Assembly (NCBI GenBank): GCA_944354125.1
Contig: CALVPT010000005.1
Span: 1-64,000, forward strand
Origin: an uncultured Clostridia bacterium
GTDB lineage: Bacteria > Bacillota > Clostridia > Christensenellales > Borkfalkiaceae
DNA: 64,000 bases
Direction: 5' to 3'
Under the pieces are notes generated by a model. It was not told the DNA's origin. It saw nothing but the letters and a program-made list of their open reading frames with translations, and did no database searches. Positions 38,383-47,612 of this stretch are shown one piece after another (the first letter of the stretch is position 1; the number at the start of each line of letters is the position of its first letter). The translations under genes were made by a program, and so were the position numbers.

Positions 38383-38976
38383 ATGACAGAACGCGAAAAG
38401 ATGCAGCAAGGTCTGCTCTATGATGCCAATTATAACGAGGAATTACTGGCTGAAAGAATGAGATGCAAGGATTTGTGCTTCGAATACAATCGGTTGCCTC
38501 CTTCGCATGTTTCGGAACAGGAACAGATAATAAGGAAACTTTTCAAAAGTACCGGTAAGCAATTCTGTATCACCGCTCCGTTCTGGTGCGATTATGGATG
38601 CAATATAGAGATAGGGGAAAATTTTTATACCAATCATAACTGTATCATCCTTGACGGCGCCAAGGTGAAATTCGGGGATAATGTTTTTATTGCTCCGAAT
38701 TGCGTATTCTCCACGGCGGGACATCCGCTGGATACTGAACAGCGCAACAGGGGACTGGAATATGCCTACCCGATTACGGTCGGTGATAATGTATGGTTTG
38801 GCGCATCTGTAACCGTATTGCCCGGAGTGAATATAGGCAGCAATACTGTAATAGGTGCGGGAAGCGTCGTAAACCGCGATATCCCGGACGGGGTTGTGGC
38901 GGTCGGCAATCCGTGCCGCGTATTGCGAAAAATAACCGAAGAAGATAAGAAAAAGTACTGGAAAAATGTAAAATGA
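38383..38976 (+). CDS. maltose/galactoside O-acetyltransferase-like protein
   Basis: A 197-residue member of the hexapeptide-repeat O-acetyltransferases. The N-terminal Mac domain (TEREKMQQGLLYDANYNEEL) is followed by left-handed beta-helix repeats (CNIEIGENFYTNHNCIILDG, VWFGASVTVLPGVNIGSN, VIGAGSVVNRDIPDGVVAVG). The family transfers acetyl from acetyl-CoA to maltose, glucose or galactosides, possibly to stop futile cycling of accumulated sugars. The gene has its own promoter and follows the GH3 locus, consistent with a role in handling released sugars. AGGGAGG precedes the ATG. Confidence 0.92.
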   Translation: MTEREKMQQGLLYDANYNEELLAERMRCKDLCFEYNRLPPSHVSEQEQIIRKLFKSTGKQFCITAPFWCDYGCNIEIGENFYTNHNCIILDGAKVKFGDNVFIAPNCVFSTAGHPLDTEQRNRGLEYAYPITVGDNVWFGASVTVLPGVNIGSNTVIGAGSVVNRDIPDGVVAVGNPCRVLRKITEEDKKKYWKNVK

Positions 38977-39107
38977 TGCGCGGGATTGATATCACATATT
39001 ATCCAGGCACGCGTAAAAGACTGAATTGTTGTTCGGGGTGCAGAGGCTCTGCATCAGGGATGTTATATATTACAGATAATTGTATATGACAATGGCTCTT
39101 TAAAAAT

Positions 39108-39133
39108 AGCGCAGGGAAAATCCCTGCGCTTTT
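39108..39133 (+). terminator. bidirectional terminator
   Basis: A 10-bp stem AGCGCAGGGA/TCCCTGCGCT (39108-39117 with 39121-39130) has T after it on the plus strand and TTTTTA after it on the minus strand, so it can end both the acetyltransferase and the CPBP protease transcripts. The gap 38977-39107 holds nothing else convincing. Confidence 0.8.
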
Positions 39134-39203
39134 ATACTGGTTGAGATGGCAAACTATTTATGTGCTGTTTCAGACTGTTGATAATTTCGGACAGATAAAC
39201 AAT

Positions 39204-39980
39204 TTATGCGTCGTCTTTATTTTTTGACAGCCGAATAAGAAAAATAATTATGTGAATTGCGCACAGCGTACCGCAGACGATCGTAGCAATCCAAAAATAT
39301 ATATCCTGAAAATTCCCGTGGCCTAACGTCGGAATAAGCAAACCGCCGATGTCGAATATAAAATGCAAAAGAACGCAAATCCAGATGTTTTTCGTCTTTA
39401 CAATTACGGATGATAACATTATTCCTATAAGAAAGCTGTATCCGACCTGCAGAAGCGTTGCACCTGCAGAGGCTCCCGAAAATAAGTTGAAAAGATGCCA
39501 TAGGGCGAATGTTGCCGAAGTCGCAACGATTGCTAGAATTTTGCCGTTTGCCGATGTTTTGAAAAAATCGTCGAATATGTTCTGGAAGAGCCCTCTGAAC
39601 AGGAACTCTTCATAGATGCCTATCAGCAGGCAGTCCGCAATAAAGAGCCACAGCAGGTCTGCTCTGTCTATGGTTGCGGACTCTGACATGAGGGCAGAAT
39701 AAGGGAAATTTGCCAGAACGACCAAAAGACAAGGGAGGCACCATAATAGCGAACGCGTCCAGTTGCATTTTAAAGGATTTATGCTTTGCTTAATACCATA
39801 AAATATGCAGACGCCGATAACTAAAATACTGCATAACGTTCTAAGAACACAGTTTTGAATAAGTGAATTTTTTGTGACGTCGTTCGTGTATTTTATGTTC
39901 AATACAGATAAGGTCAGCAATGCAGCAACAATTACCGTAAAAAATATTATTGAAACTGTACGCTTTTTATTGTGCTTCAT
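39204..39980 (-). CDS. CPBP family intramembrane metalloprotease
   Basis: A 258-residue membrane protein of the CPBP/CAAX-protease (ABI) family, with about eight hydrophobic segments and the three family motifs: EEFLFRG, FALWH and LLHFIFD. Members process prenylated proteins in eukaryotes; in bacteria roles include bacteriocin immunity and signalling. The start is placed at ATG 39980 (MKHNKKRT) behind AGAGGA; the longer version from 40010 would begin inside a TATAAT-like -10 element. Confidence 0.85.
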   Translation of the reverse strand: MKHNKKRTVSIIFFTVIVAALLTLSVLNIKYTNDVTKNSLIQNCVLRTLCSILVIGVCIFYGIKQSINPLKCNWTRSLLWCLPCLLVVLANFPYSALMSESATIDRADLLWLFIADCLLIGIYEEFLFRGLFQNIFDDFFKTSANGKILAIVATSATFALWHLFNLFSGASAGATLLQVGYSFLIGIMLSSVIVKTKNIWICVLLHFIFDIGGLLIPTLGHGNFQDIYFWIATIVCGTLCAIHIIIFLIRLSKNKDDA

Positions 39981-40270
39981 ATGCTTGATTCCTCTGAATA
40001 TATTATACATTCATTATGGGAAATAGTCATCTTAAATTATGGCAAAGTTCATAAAAATCGATAAACATATACAGCATTTCATAGCTTGTCAAAAATCAAT
40101 GACACAATTAACGGCGCATAATCGTTCATATAGCTGTTTTACGGTCAATGATATAAAGTGCAAATTTATATCTGATTAGCAAAATAGTTCAAAAACTGTT
40201 AAGTTCGCCTTACGGAATCCAAGGGAGCCTTGCATGCATGGATTCATATGCATAAATTATGCGTCAGGGC

Positions 40271-40299
40271 TTGACAAACGCGCCGTCTTAACTTATAAT
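40271..40299 (+). promoter_or_regulatory. promoter of the mgtA leader
   Basis: TTGACA (40271-40276) and TATAAT (40294-40299) with a 17-base spacer: perfect consensus, directly in front of the M-box. The preceding 250 bases (40011-40260) contain no recognised feature. Confidence 0.88.
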
Positions 40300-40305
40300 G
40301 CATAC

Positions 40306-40445
40306 GGAAAACGGTAGGTGAGGCTATTGCAGGGATACGGACTGTTGCCGCAAAACGAAGGAGACTTCGTTCGTTGGTGTGAACAGGCTGCATCGGTACA
40401 AGGTGCAGCATAACACAGTTACATCGCCCTTCAAAGTTAAAACTC
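40306..40445 (+). promoter_or_regulatory. M-box (ykoK-type) magnesium riboswitch
   Basis: The leader contains the conserved M-box core: GGTAGGTGAGGCT near the 5' end, ACTGTTGCCGC, a GAAGGAGACTTCG hairpin, then GTGTGAACAGGC and GTGCAGC. The order and spacing match the M-box consensus. M-box RNAs bind Mg2+ and compact, favouring the terminator at high Mg2+. The terminator at 40480-40516 and the downstream Mg2+ pump gene support the call. Boundaries are approximate. Confidence 0.88.
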
Positions 40446-40479
40446 GGACGGATAAATCTTACATAAAAGCAATCTCTGT

Positions 40480-40516
40480 CCCCGCTCGCCGACTGTGGCG
40501 AGCGGGGATATTTTTT
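40480..40516 (+). terminator. M-box expression-platform terminator
   Basis: A perfect 11-bp stem CCCCGCTCGCC/GGCGAGCGGGG (40480-40490 with 40497-40507) is followed by ATATTTTTT. It is the expected regulated terminator of the M-box. Confidence 0.88.
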
Positions 40517-40520
40517 GATT

Positions 40521-40625
40521 ATGGAAAGTCATTATCGCAGCGAAAATGCAAATACAGGCGAATACGGACGTAACTTTTTGCGTGGCTCGAAGCACGGCGC
40601 GCCGCAAGGCAATGCGCACGGCTGA
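40521..40625 (+). CDS. possible 34-residue leader peptide 1
   Basis: A short frame from ATG 40521 to TGA 40623-40625, starting MESHYRSENANTGEYGRN, lies between the two leader terminators. It has no proper ribosome binding site, which lowers confidence. Its codons 24-29 overlap the 5' arm of a long-range inverted repeat (40589-40605), and the segment YRSENANT resembles YRSTANIT in the next leader frame. Confidence 0.3.
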   Translation: MESHYRSENANTGEYGRNFLRGSKHGAPQGNAHG

Positions 40626-40640
40626 TTTGGGCTGTACAAA

Positions 40641-40678
40641 AAAAGCGGCGCCGTTATCGCGATAACGGCGCCGCTTTT
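40641..40678 (+). terminator. second terminator inside the mgtA leader
   Basis: A perfect 38-base palindrome (19-bp stem with AAAA and TTTT ends) lies between the M-box terminator and mgtA. No promoter is visible after it, so mgtA transcription must read through it, implying a further control step. Confidence 0.8.
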
Positions 40679-40712
40679 GCAATAAAATCAGAAAAAAAGA
40701 GGAGGTAATACT

Positions 40713-40838
40713 ATGAACGCAGGCAACGACAGTTATCGAAGTACGGCAAATATAACTGACAAAGCGCGCAGTCGCGCCATGTTGTTGCAGGCGTTGTTAT
40801 TGCGCGCGGTGCGCCGTGCTTCCTTGAATTTACATTGA
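40713..40838 (+). CDS. 41-residue leader peptide 2 upstream of mgtA
   Basis: The frame starts at ATG 40713 behind an excellent AGAGGAGG and ends at TGA 40836-40838, 16 bases before mgtA. It begins MNAGNDSYRSTANITDKARS and ends with an Arg- and Leu-rich stretch (ALLLRAVRRASLNLH). The last codons form the 3' arm of the long-range inverted repeat (40806-40822), so translation would open that structure. The position recalls the mgtL leader of enteric mgtA, but the sequence is unrelated. It may be a regulatory leader peptide or a small amphipathic protein acting on the pump. Confidence 0.6.
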   Translation: MNAGNDSYRSTANITDKARSRAMLLQALLLRAVRRASLNLH

Positions 40839-40854
40839 AAGGAGGTAAAGTGCA

Positions 40855-43557
40855 ATGAAATTCAGAATAAGAGAAGTTAAGGGCTTGCCTGGCGCAAGAG
40901 CCATGCGCAACGCCCTCGGAAGGGAAACCGCGAAGAGAATGAAGTATTCTGCTTCGCACTCCGCGGAAAAGACGTTTGCTCTTCTTGGCTGCGACAGGGG
41001 CGGGCTGAGCGAGGAAAAGGCAGAGGTAATGCGCAAACGCTACGGCGCTAACGTCATACAGGCTGCCGACAGAAAGTCGGCGTTCACAAGACTGGCGGAG
41101 GCGTTTGTCAATCCGTTTTCGGCAATACTTTTCGTGCTGGCGGCGGTATCGCTGTTTACCGACGTAATATTTGCTGCCGAGGCGGACAAAAACCCCGCAA
41201 CGGTCATAATAATAGCGGCTATGCTGATAATATCAGGCACGCTGCGCTTCATAGAGGACAGCCGTTCTGACAGCGCCGTGCGCAGGCTTGCCGGCATGGT
41301 GAGCACGACTGCCACGGTAGAGAGGGAATACGGAGTGCGCGAAATTCCCCTTTCAGAGGTCGTCGTCGGCGACATAGTTCGCCTGTCTGCCGGGGATATG
41401 CTCCCTGCAGACGTGAGAATAATAGCGGCGAAAGATCTCTTCGTAAGTCAGTCCGCCCTGACGGGCGAGAGCGAGCCCGTCGAAAAGGCGCCTCACGTTG
41501 CGAAGAATGCGCACTCTCTTACGGAGTGTGCCAATCTCGCCTTCATGGGCAGTAACGTAGTCAGCGGCAGCGGCACGGGCATAGTGCTCGCGGCAGGCGG
41601 CGGAACCATGTTCGGCAGCATAGCAAAAACTCTTGCCTCAAAGCCGCCCAAAACCGAGTTCGAAAGAGGAATGAGCAGGGTTTCGTGGCTGCTGATAAAG
41701 TTTATGCTCGCAATGGTGCCCGTAGTGTTATTCATAAACGGCTTCACCAAGGGCGACTGGACGGAGGCGTTGCTTTTCGCTGTGTCGGTGGCGGTGGGAC
41801 TCACGCCCGAAATGTTGCCTATGATAGTCACGTCGGCAATGGCTAAGGGGTCGGTGGCGATGAGTCGCAAAAAGGTGATAGTCAAGCGCATGCACGCCAT
41901 ACAGAATCTCGGGGCTGCGGACATACTATGCACAGACAAGACGGGTACGCTTACGCAGGACAAAGTCGTGCTCGAAAGGCATATGAACGTGCACGGCGAG
42001 GAGGATGACAGGGTGCTCCGCCATGCGTGGCTCAACAGTTACTTTCAGACGGGGCTCAAAAACCTGATAGACGTCGCGGTCACCGAGCGGTTCGTTCAGG
42101 TGTTCGGTGAGGGGATGGAAAATAATTATGTCAAGACGGACGAGATTCCGTTTGATTTCTCACGCCGCAGAATGAGTGTAATAATTACCGACAAGACGGG
42201 CAAGATGCAGCTGATAACCAAGGGTGCGGTGGAGGAAATGCTCGACTGCTGCGAATTTGCCGAATATGGCGGCAAAGTGGAAAGAATGACGGATGAGCTC
42301 CGCCGTTTCATACTCTCTAAGGCGGATGAGCTCAACGGCGAGGGGATGCGCGTCATTGCCGTCGCCCAAAAGAGCGTGCGCGGAGAGGCAGGCTCGTTTT
42401 CGGTCAGGGATGAAAGCGCTATGGTGCTCATGGGCTATCTCGCCTTTCTCGATCCGCCCAAGCCGACGGCGGCAAGGGCAATTGCCGAACTTAAAAAATG
42501 CGGAGTGTGCGTAAAGGTGCTCACGGGCGACAGCGAAAAAGTCACTGCGGCGATATGCAGGAAGGTGGGACTTTGCTCCGATGAAATAGTTTTAGGCTCG
42601 CAGCTCGACGGGCTGGAGGATGCCGAACTCGCCGCGCTTGCGGAAAGAGTTTCGGTATTCGCCAAACTCTCTCCCTCACAGAAGGCACGCGTAGTCGGAG
42701 TATTGCGCAATGCAGGGCATACGGTCGGATACATGGGCGACGGAATCAATGACGCTTCGGCTATGGTTCAGGCAGATGTAGGCATTTCGGTGGATACCGC
42801 CGTGGACATAGCAAAGGAGGCGGCGGACATAATACTGCTTGAAAAAGACCTCACCGTGCTTGAGGACGGAATAACCGAGGGCAGAAAGACCTATGCCAAC
42901 ATGATAAAGTATATAAAGATGACGGTGGCGTCAAACTTCGGCAATATGTTGTCCGTGCTCGCGGCGAGTGCGTTTTTACCCTTTTTGCCGATGGCGGCCA
43001 TACAGCTGGTGCTGCTCAATCTCATATACGATATATCATGCTCCGCCATACCGTGGGACAACGTAGACGAAGAATATCTCATGGTGCCCAGAAAGTGGGA
43101 GATTAAATCCATAGCTCGCTTCATGCTGTGTTTCGGACCGGTCAGTTCGCTGTTCGACATTATAACTTTTGCTGCGATGTACTACATAATCTGTCCGTCT
43201 GCGTGCGGCGGAAGTTACGCCTTGCTCGGTGGGGAGATGCGGCAAGTTTTCGTTGCGGTTTTCCGTGCCGGCTGGTTCATAGAGTCAATGTGGACGCAGA
43301 CTCTCATAATTCATTTCATACGCACGCCTAAGCTGCCATTCATAAAGAGTCGCGCCTCGCGTCAGGTCACTGCGCTCACTGCGGCGGGCATTGCCGTGCT
43401 TACGGTCATACCGTTCATTCCGCTAGGCGATGTAATAGGTCTTGCCGCACCGCCCGCGCAGTACTTCGCTCTGCTCGCAGTCGTCGTCGCGGCATATATG
43501 GCGCTTGTCACGCTCGTAAAACGTCTGTACGTAAGGCGCTTCGGCGAGTTGCTTTGA
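40855..43557 (+). CDS. mgtA: magnesium-translocating P-type ATPase MgtA
   Basis: A 900-residue P3B-type ATPase that imports Mg2+ at low external concentration. It has the actuator motif LTGES (near 204), phosphorylation site DKTGTLT with D361, the hinge MGDGINDAS and about ten membrane segments in the MgtA arrangement. The N-terminal LPGARAM and the ending with six C-terminal helices fit MgtA/MgtB and not Ca2+ pumps. AAGGAGG precedes the ATG. The M-box and second leader terminator upstream indicate layered control by Mg2+. Confidence 0.95.
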   Translation: MKFRIREVKGLPGARAMRNALGRETAKRMKYSASHSAEKTFALLGCDRGGLSEEKAEVMRKRYGANVIQAADRKSAFTRLAEAFVNPFSAILFVLAAVSLFTDVIFAAEADKNPATVIIIAAMLIISGTLRFIEDSRSDSAVRRLAGMVSTTATVEREYGVREIPLSEVVVGDIVRLSAGDMLPADVRIIAAKDLFVSQSALTGESEPVEKAPHVAKNAHSLTECANLAFMGSNVVSGSGTGIVLAAGGGTMFGSIAKTLASKPPKTEFERGMSRVSWLLIKFMLAMVPVVLFINGFTKGDWTEALLFAVSVAVGLTPEMLPMIVTSAMAKGSVAMSRKKVIVKRMHAIQNLGAADILCTDKTGTLTQDKVVLERHMNVHGEEDDRVLRHAWLNSYFQTGLKNLIDVAVTERFVQVFGEGMENNYVKTDEIPFDFSRRRMSVIITDKTGKMQLITKGAVEEMLDCCEFAEYGGKVERMTDELRRFILSKADELNGEGMRVIAVAQKSVRGEAGSFSVRDESAMVLMGYLAFLDPPKPTAARAIAELKKCGVCVKVLTGDSEKVTAAICRKVGLCSDEIVLGSQLDGLEDAELAALAERVSVFAKLSPSQKARVVGVLRNAGHTVGYMGDGINDASAMVQADVGISVDTAVDIAKEAADIILLEKDLTVLEDGITEGRKTYANMIKYIKMTVASNFGNMLSVLAASAFLPFLPMAAIQLVLLNLIYDISCSAIPWDNVDEEYLMVPRKWEIKSIARFMLCFGPVSSLFDIITFAAMYYIICPSACGGSYALLGGEMRQVFVAVFRAGWFIESMWTQTLIIHFIRTPKLPFIKSRASRQVTALTAAGIAVLTVIPFIPLGDVIGLAAPPAQYFALLAVVVAAYMALVTLVKRLYVRRFGELL

Positions 43558-43560
43558 AAA

Positions 43561-43605
43561 ATGCGCGTCTGCCGACGCGGCTTTTGCCGCAGGGCAGACG
43601 CGCAT
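43561..43605 (+). terminator. mgtA transcript-end hairpin
   Basis: A 13-bp stem (43561-43573 with 43593-43605) with a GCGGC/GCCGC inner helix lies just after the mgtA stop. It has no T-run, so termination may be partial. The remaining gap to 43755 shows nothing recognisable. Confidence 0.5.
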
Positions 43606-43755
43606 ATATATTCTGGGAAATGACGAAGTTAACATTTCGCTTTTTTATGAAAAGTTATAGGAAGAAGTGGAGATAAGGCACTAAATTACCAATTCCGGCA
43701 CAGTCGTTAATGGCGTATTTTCGGTTACTCATATGCCCCTTAGCTTATGCGCAAA

Positions 43756-44586
43756 TCAGCTGTTTCTGAATTTGTTCGGGGAAATTTCCTTTGTCTGTTT
43801 GAATAATTTGCAGAAATAGTTGTAGTCGCCTATGCCGACTTTTTCGGCAATGCTCTTTACGCTGTCGTTATTTTCCTTTAATAGCTCGGCGGCTTTTTCG
43901 ATTCTGAGTGACTTTATGTACTGCGTTATTCCCGTGCCGAAATTTTCTACGGATATCTGGTATAGCTTTGTTCGGGATATCAGAAAGTGCCTGCACAGCG
44001 TCTTGCTTGAAAGGTCATCGCTGAGATTGTGTCTTATGAATTTATCCAGCTGGTGCGCTATGTCGTAGTTTGACCAGCTGGTCAGTTTCTGAATCTGGAG
44101 GAAGGACGCTATGGCTTCCAGCAGGCGGGCCGAGGCGCATATCGTGGCATGCGGCAGCGTCGGCAATGCGTGTATTGCGTCTAACATTTGCTCGTCGCTG
44201 TCAAAATAATGTCGGCTTCTGCTGCGTATGTTCGCTATCGATGCCTGATAATTTTCCTCGGGCATCATATGCGCAAATATTGCATAACCGACGACGTGAT
44301 TGTCCAGCTGAATGGGCGTAATAGTCTCTGTCAGTCCTGCGTGACAAAGGTATGTATGCGCTTCTCCGCCTTTGCTGGCCCTTATGAATGCAGCGCGGTC
44401 GCACTTCATGCATTCTTCCAGCCCCGACGGCTTCTTTCTTATGGTCGCGCAAAAAGCGGGGGGATTCTCGGGATATTCCGCTACACGACAGAATTCGTCG
44501 TCAAATATGGATATGCGTATGCCTATTACGGCATAAAAATCCTTCAGAAGCTCCTTGAGCCTGAGTATGTCGAAATTGCTTTTCAT
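43756..44586 (-). CDS. PocR-AraC family transcriptional regulator
   Basis: A 276-residue regulator with an N-terminal PocR ligand-binding domain (about 5-165) showing the cysteine pattern ECMKCDRAA and YLCHAGLTETITPIQL, and a C-terminal AraC double helix-turn-helix (about 175-275) with RHFLISRTKLYQ and KVGIGDYNYFCKLFK. PocR domains sense small ligands such as diols or sugars. It is divergent from xylA-xylB-GH43 and is the likely activator of that operon, responding to xylose or a derivative (inference). GGGGAAG precedes the start. Confidence 0.9.
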   Translation of the reverse strand: MKSNFDILRLKELLKDFYAVIGIRISIFDDEFCRVAEYPENPPAFCATIRKKPSGLEECMKCDRAAFIRASKGGEAHTYLCHAGLTETITPIQLDNHVVGYAIFAHMMPEENYQASIANIRSRSRHYFDSDEQMLDAIHALPTLPHATICASARLLEAIASFLQIQKLTSWSNYDIAHQLDKFIRHNLSDDLSSKTLCRHFLISRTKLYQISVENFGTGITQYIKSLRIEKAAELLKENNDSVKSIAEKVGIGDYNYFCKLFKQTKEISPNKFRNS

Positions 44587-44632
44587 GTCTTCCCCTTTAT
44601 CAAATAATTAGAAAATTATTCAACTATGAACA

Positions 44633-44689
44633 ATTATACTATAAATAAGAACAAAATGTCTATACTTTTTTTAAAGTGAAAATTATAAT
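44633..44689. promoter_or_regulatory. divergent promoters between the AraC-type regulator and xylA
   Basis: Minus strand: TAGACA (44657-44662) and TATAAT (44633-44638), 18 bases apart, for the regulator. Plus strand: TATAAT (44684-44689) for xylA with only a poor -35 (TATACT, 44661-44666) that overlaps the regulator's -35. A weak -35 suits an activator-dependent promoter. A short dyad AAGTG/CACTT brackets the xylA -10. Confidence 0.5.
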
Positions 44690-44795
44690 ACACTTGAAAG
44701 AAAATTCAAATATAACCGTCTTGAGTGTCGGGACAAGATGTAGTCGCAACTGCGAGGGCGGTTGCAGACAGAAATAAATAAAAGAGGTAAAATTA

Positions 44796-46115
44796 ATGAA
44801 AGAAATTTTTAAGGGCATTCCCGAAATCAGGTATGAGGGAAAGGACAGCAAGAACGAACTTGCATTCAAATACTACGACCCCGAGCGCGTCATTCTCGGC
44901 AAGAAGATGAAAGACCATCTTCCCTTTGCAATGGCGTGGTGGCATAATCTCTGCGCGACGGGCACGGATATGTTCGGCAGGGGAACGGCGGATAAGTCCT
45001 TCGGCGCAAAGGAAGGCACTATGGAACACGCAAAGGCAAAGGTCGACGCAGGTTTCGAGTTCATGAAGAAACTCGGCATAAAGTATTTCTGTTTCCACGA
45101 CGTAGACCTCGTGCCCGAAGCCGACGACATAAAGGTGACAAATGCAAGGCTGGACGAGATATCCGACTACATACTCGAAAAGATGAAGGGTACGGACATA
45201 AAGTGCCTGTGGGGCACGGCTAATATGTTCGGCAATCCCAGATATATGAACGGCGCAGGCTCGACCAACAGCGCAGACGTATATGCCTTTGCCGCCGCTC
45301 AGGTAAAGAAGGCGCTGGATATCACCGTAAAACTCGGCGGACGCGGCTATGTGTTCTGGGGCGGCAGAGAGGGCTATGAAACGCTAATGAACACCGATAT
45401 GGCGTTCGAGCAGGAGAACATAGCATACCTTATGAAGCTGGCTGTAGAGTACGGCAGAAGCATAGGCTTTAAGGGCGATTTCTACATAGAACCCAAACCC
45501 AAGGAGCCCATGAAGCATCAGTATGACTTCGACGCCGCAACGGCAATAGGCTTTCTGAAGGCTCACGGGCTGGACAAGGACTTCAAACTCAACATAGAGG
45601 CAAACCACGCCACGCTTGCAGGCCATACGTTCGAGCACGATTTAAGGGTGTCTGCCATAAACGGCATGCTCGGCTCGATAGATGCAAACCAGGGCGATTT
45701 CCTCTTAGGCTGGGACACCGACGAGTTCCCCTATGATGTTTACACCGCAACCAAGGCGATGTACGAAGTTTTAAAGGCAGGCGGCGTTACGGGCGGCTTC
45801 AACTTCGATGCCAAGACAAGGCGTCCCTCGTATACCGTAGAGGACATGTTCAAGGCGTATATCCTCGGAATGGATACATTTGCGCTCGGTCTTATCAAGG
45901 CGGCACAGATAATCGAGGACGGAAGACTGGACAAGTTTGTGGAAAATAGATATTCCTCGTTCAGAACTTCTGAAACGGGCAAAAAGATACTTTCAAGGCA
46001 GACTTCGCTTGCAGAACTTGCGGCATATGCCGACAAACTCGGCAAGCCCGAACTTCCTTCAAGCGGCAACCAGGAAGGCCTCGAGAGCATATTCAATCAG
46101 ATTTTATTCAGTTAA
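44796..46115 (+). CDS. xylA: xylose isomerase
   Basis: The 439-residue enzyme converts D-xylose to D-xylulose in the cytoplasm. The active-site segment YFCFHDVDL carries the catalytic histidine and aspartate, [14 protein letters not shown] and [10 protein letters not shown] hold the metal ligands, and the sequence matches the class II xylose isomerase length. It is the first gene of the xylA-xylB-GH43 operon; xylB starts 3 bases after it. AGAGG precedes the ATG. Confidence 0.97.
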   Translation: MKEIFKGIPEIRYEGKDSKNELAFKYYDPERVILGKKMKDHLPFAMAWWHNLCATGTDMFGRGTADKSFGAKEGTMEHAKAKVDAGFEFMKKLGIKYFCFHDVDLVPEADDIKVTNARLDEISDYILEKMKGTDIKCLWGTANMFGNPRYMNGAGSTNSADVYAFAAAQVKKALDITVKLGGRGYVFWGGREGYETLMNTDMAFEQENIAYLMKLAVEYGRSIGFKGDFYIEPKPKEPMKHQYDFDAATAIGFLKAHGLDKDFKLNIEANHATLAGHTFEHDLRVSAINGMLGSIDANQGDFLLGWDTDEFPYDVYTATKAMYEVLKAGGVTGGFNFDAKTRRPSYTVEDMFKAYILGMDTFALGLIKAAQIIEDGRLDKFVENRYSSFRTSETGKKILSRQTSLAELAAYADKLGKPELPSSGNQEGLESIFNQILFS

Positions 46116-46118
46116 GTT

Positions 46119-47591
46119 ATGAGTACATATATCGGCATAGACCTCGGCACGTCGTCGGTAAAACTTCTGCTCGTGTCCGAGGAGGGGCGCATTTTAAACA
46201 GCGCGGTAAAGAGCTATCCCATATCCTATCCTGAAAGCGGCTGGTCGGAGCAGAACCCCGAGGACTGGTTCAAAGAGACCATTTCGGGAATGAAGGAGCT
46301 GCTGTGCGGACAGGACAGGTCGGAGGTAAAGGGCATAGGCATAGGCGGTCAGATGCACGGCCTTGTAATGCTCGATAAAGATGACGACGTAATCCGTCCC
46401 GCTATCCTTTGGAACGACGGCAGAACGCAGAAACAGACCGACTATCTCAACGAGGTAATAGGCAAAGACAAGCTCTCTCAGTACACGGCAAACATTGCGT
46501 TCGCAGGGTTTACCGCGCCCAAAATACTGTGGGTAAGGGAGAACGAGCCCAATAATTTCGCCAGAATTGAAAAGATAATGCTTCCTAAGGACTATGTGGC
46601 GTACCGCCTTGGCGGCGTGCACTGCACGGACTATTCGGATGCGTCGGGCATGCTCCTTCTGGACGTAAAGAACAGGCGCTGGAGCAGGGAAATGCTGGAG
46701 ATATGCGGCGTAAAGAGCGAGTGGCTGCCCGAGCTTTACGAGTCATACGAGAAAGTGGGCACAATTCTGCCGTCCGTTGCCGAAGATCTGGGACTTTCGC
46801 CCGATGTCGTGCTTGCGGCTGGCGCAGGCGACAATGCCGCGGCGGCGGTCGGTACGGGCACGGTATGCGGCGGAGCGTGCAATCTCTCCCTCGGGACGAG
46901 CGGCACGGCATTCATCGTCGGCGACGGCTTTTCGGTCGACGAAAAAAATGCGCTCCATTCCTTCTGTCACGCCAACGGCGGTTATCATCTGATGGGCTGC
47001 ATTCTTTCGGCGGCGTCCTGCAACGAGTGGTGGATGAAAAAGGTGCTCAACACCTCCGACTTTGCCGCCGAACAGCAAGGACTTGAAAGCCTCTTAGGCA
47101 AAAACGAGGTCATATTTTTGCCTTACCTTATGGGCGAACGCAGTCCGCACAACGACGTCAACGCGCGCGCTGCCTTTATCGGCATGAGGCCGGATACTTC
47201 CAGGGGCAACATTACGCTCGCCGTAATGGAGGGCGTGGCATTCGCCCTGCGCGATTGCATGGAGGTGGCAAAGTCAAACGGCATACGCGTCTCGTCTACC
47301 CGCATATGCGGCGGCGGTGCAAAGAGCAGGCTTTGGCTCAGAGTAATGGCAAACGTCATGGGTATACCAGTAGAGACCGTGCAGATAGAGGAGGGACCTT
47401 CCTACGGCGCGGCAATACTTGCTATGGTGGCGTGCGGAAGGTATAAGAGCGTAGACGAGGCGACGAAACGACTCATACGCATAAAGGATACCGTATTGCC
47501 CGACGCGCAGACGGTTGCAAAGTATGAAGATAAATATCGCGTCTTTAAAATGCTCTATCCGGCTCTTAAAGATGCGTTTGCGAAGTTCTGA
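46119..47591 (+). CDS. xylB: xylulokinase
   Basis: A 490-residue FGGY-family sugar kinase that phosphorylates xylulose to xylulose-5-phosphate. It begins YIGIDLGTSSVKLLLV (phosphate-1 motif), has GIGIGGQMHGLV and AILWNDGRTQ typical of xylulokinases, and the C-terminal GGGAKSRLWLRVMANV with the second FGGY signature. Coupled to xylA by a 3-base gap. Confidence 0.97.
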   Translation: MSTYIGIDLGTSSVKLLLVSEEGRILNSAVKSYPISYPESGWSEQNPEDWFKETISGMKELLCGQDRSEVKGIGIGGQMHGLVMLDKDDDVIRPAILWNDGRTQKQTDYLNEVIGKDKLSQYTANIAFAGFTAPKILWVRENEPNNFARIEKIMLPKDYVAYRLGGVHCTDYSDASGMLLLDVKNRRWSREMLEICGVKSEWLPELYESYEKVGTILPSVAEDLGLSPDVVLAAGAGDNAAAAVGTGTVCGGACNLSLGTSGTAFIVGDGFSVDEKNALHSFCHANGGYHLMGCILSAASCNEWWMKKVLNTSDFAAEQQGLESLLGKNEVIFLPYLMGERSPHNDVNARAAFIGMRPDTSRGNITLAVMEGVAFALRDCMEVAKSNGIRVSSTRICGGGAKSRLWLRVMANVMGIPVETVQIEEGPSYGAAILAMVACGRYKSVDEATKRLIRIKDTVLPDAQTVAKYEDKYRVFKMLYPALKDAFAKF

Positions 47592-47612
47592 AATTTCAAG
47601 GGGGAAACAATC

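Noticed and set aside
38973..39089. 38-residue Cys-containing frame overlapping the acetyltransferase stop (MMRGIDITYYPGTRKRL...)
   Set aside because: The start has only a poor GGAAA, and no similarity could be supported. The MRGIDI start recalls GH25 lysozymes but the match is too short.
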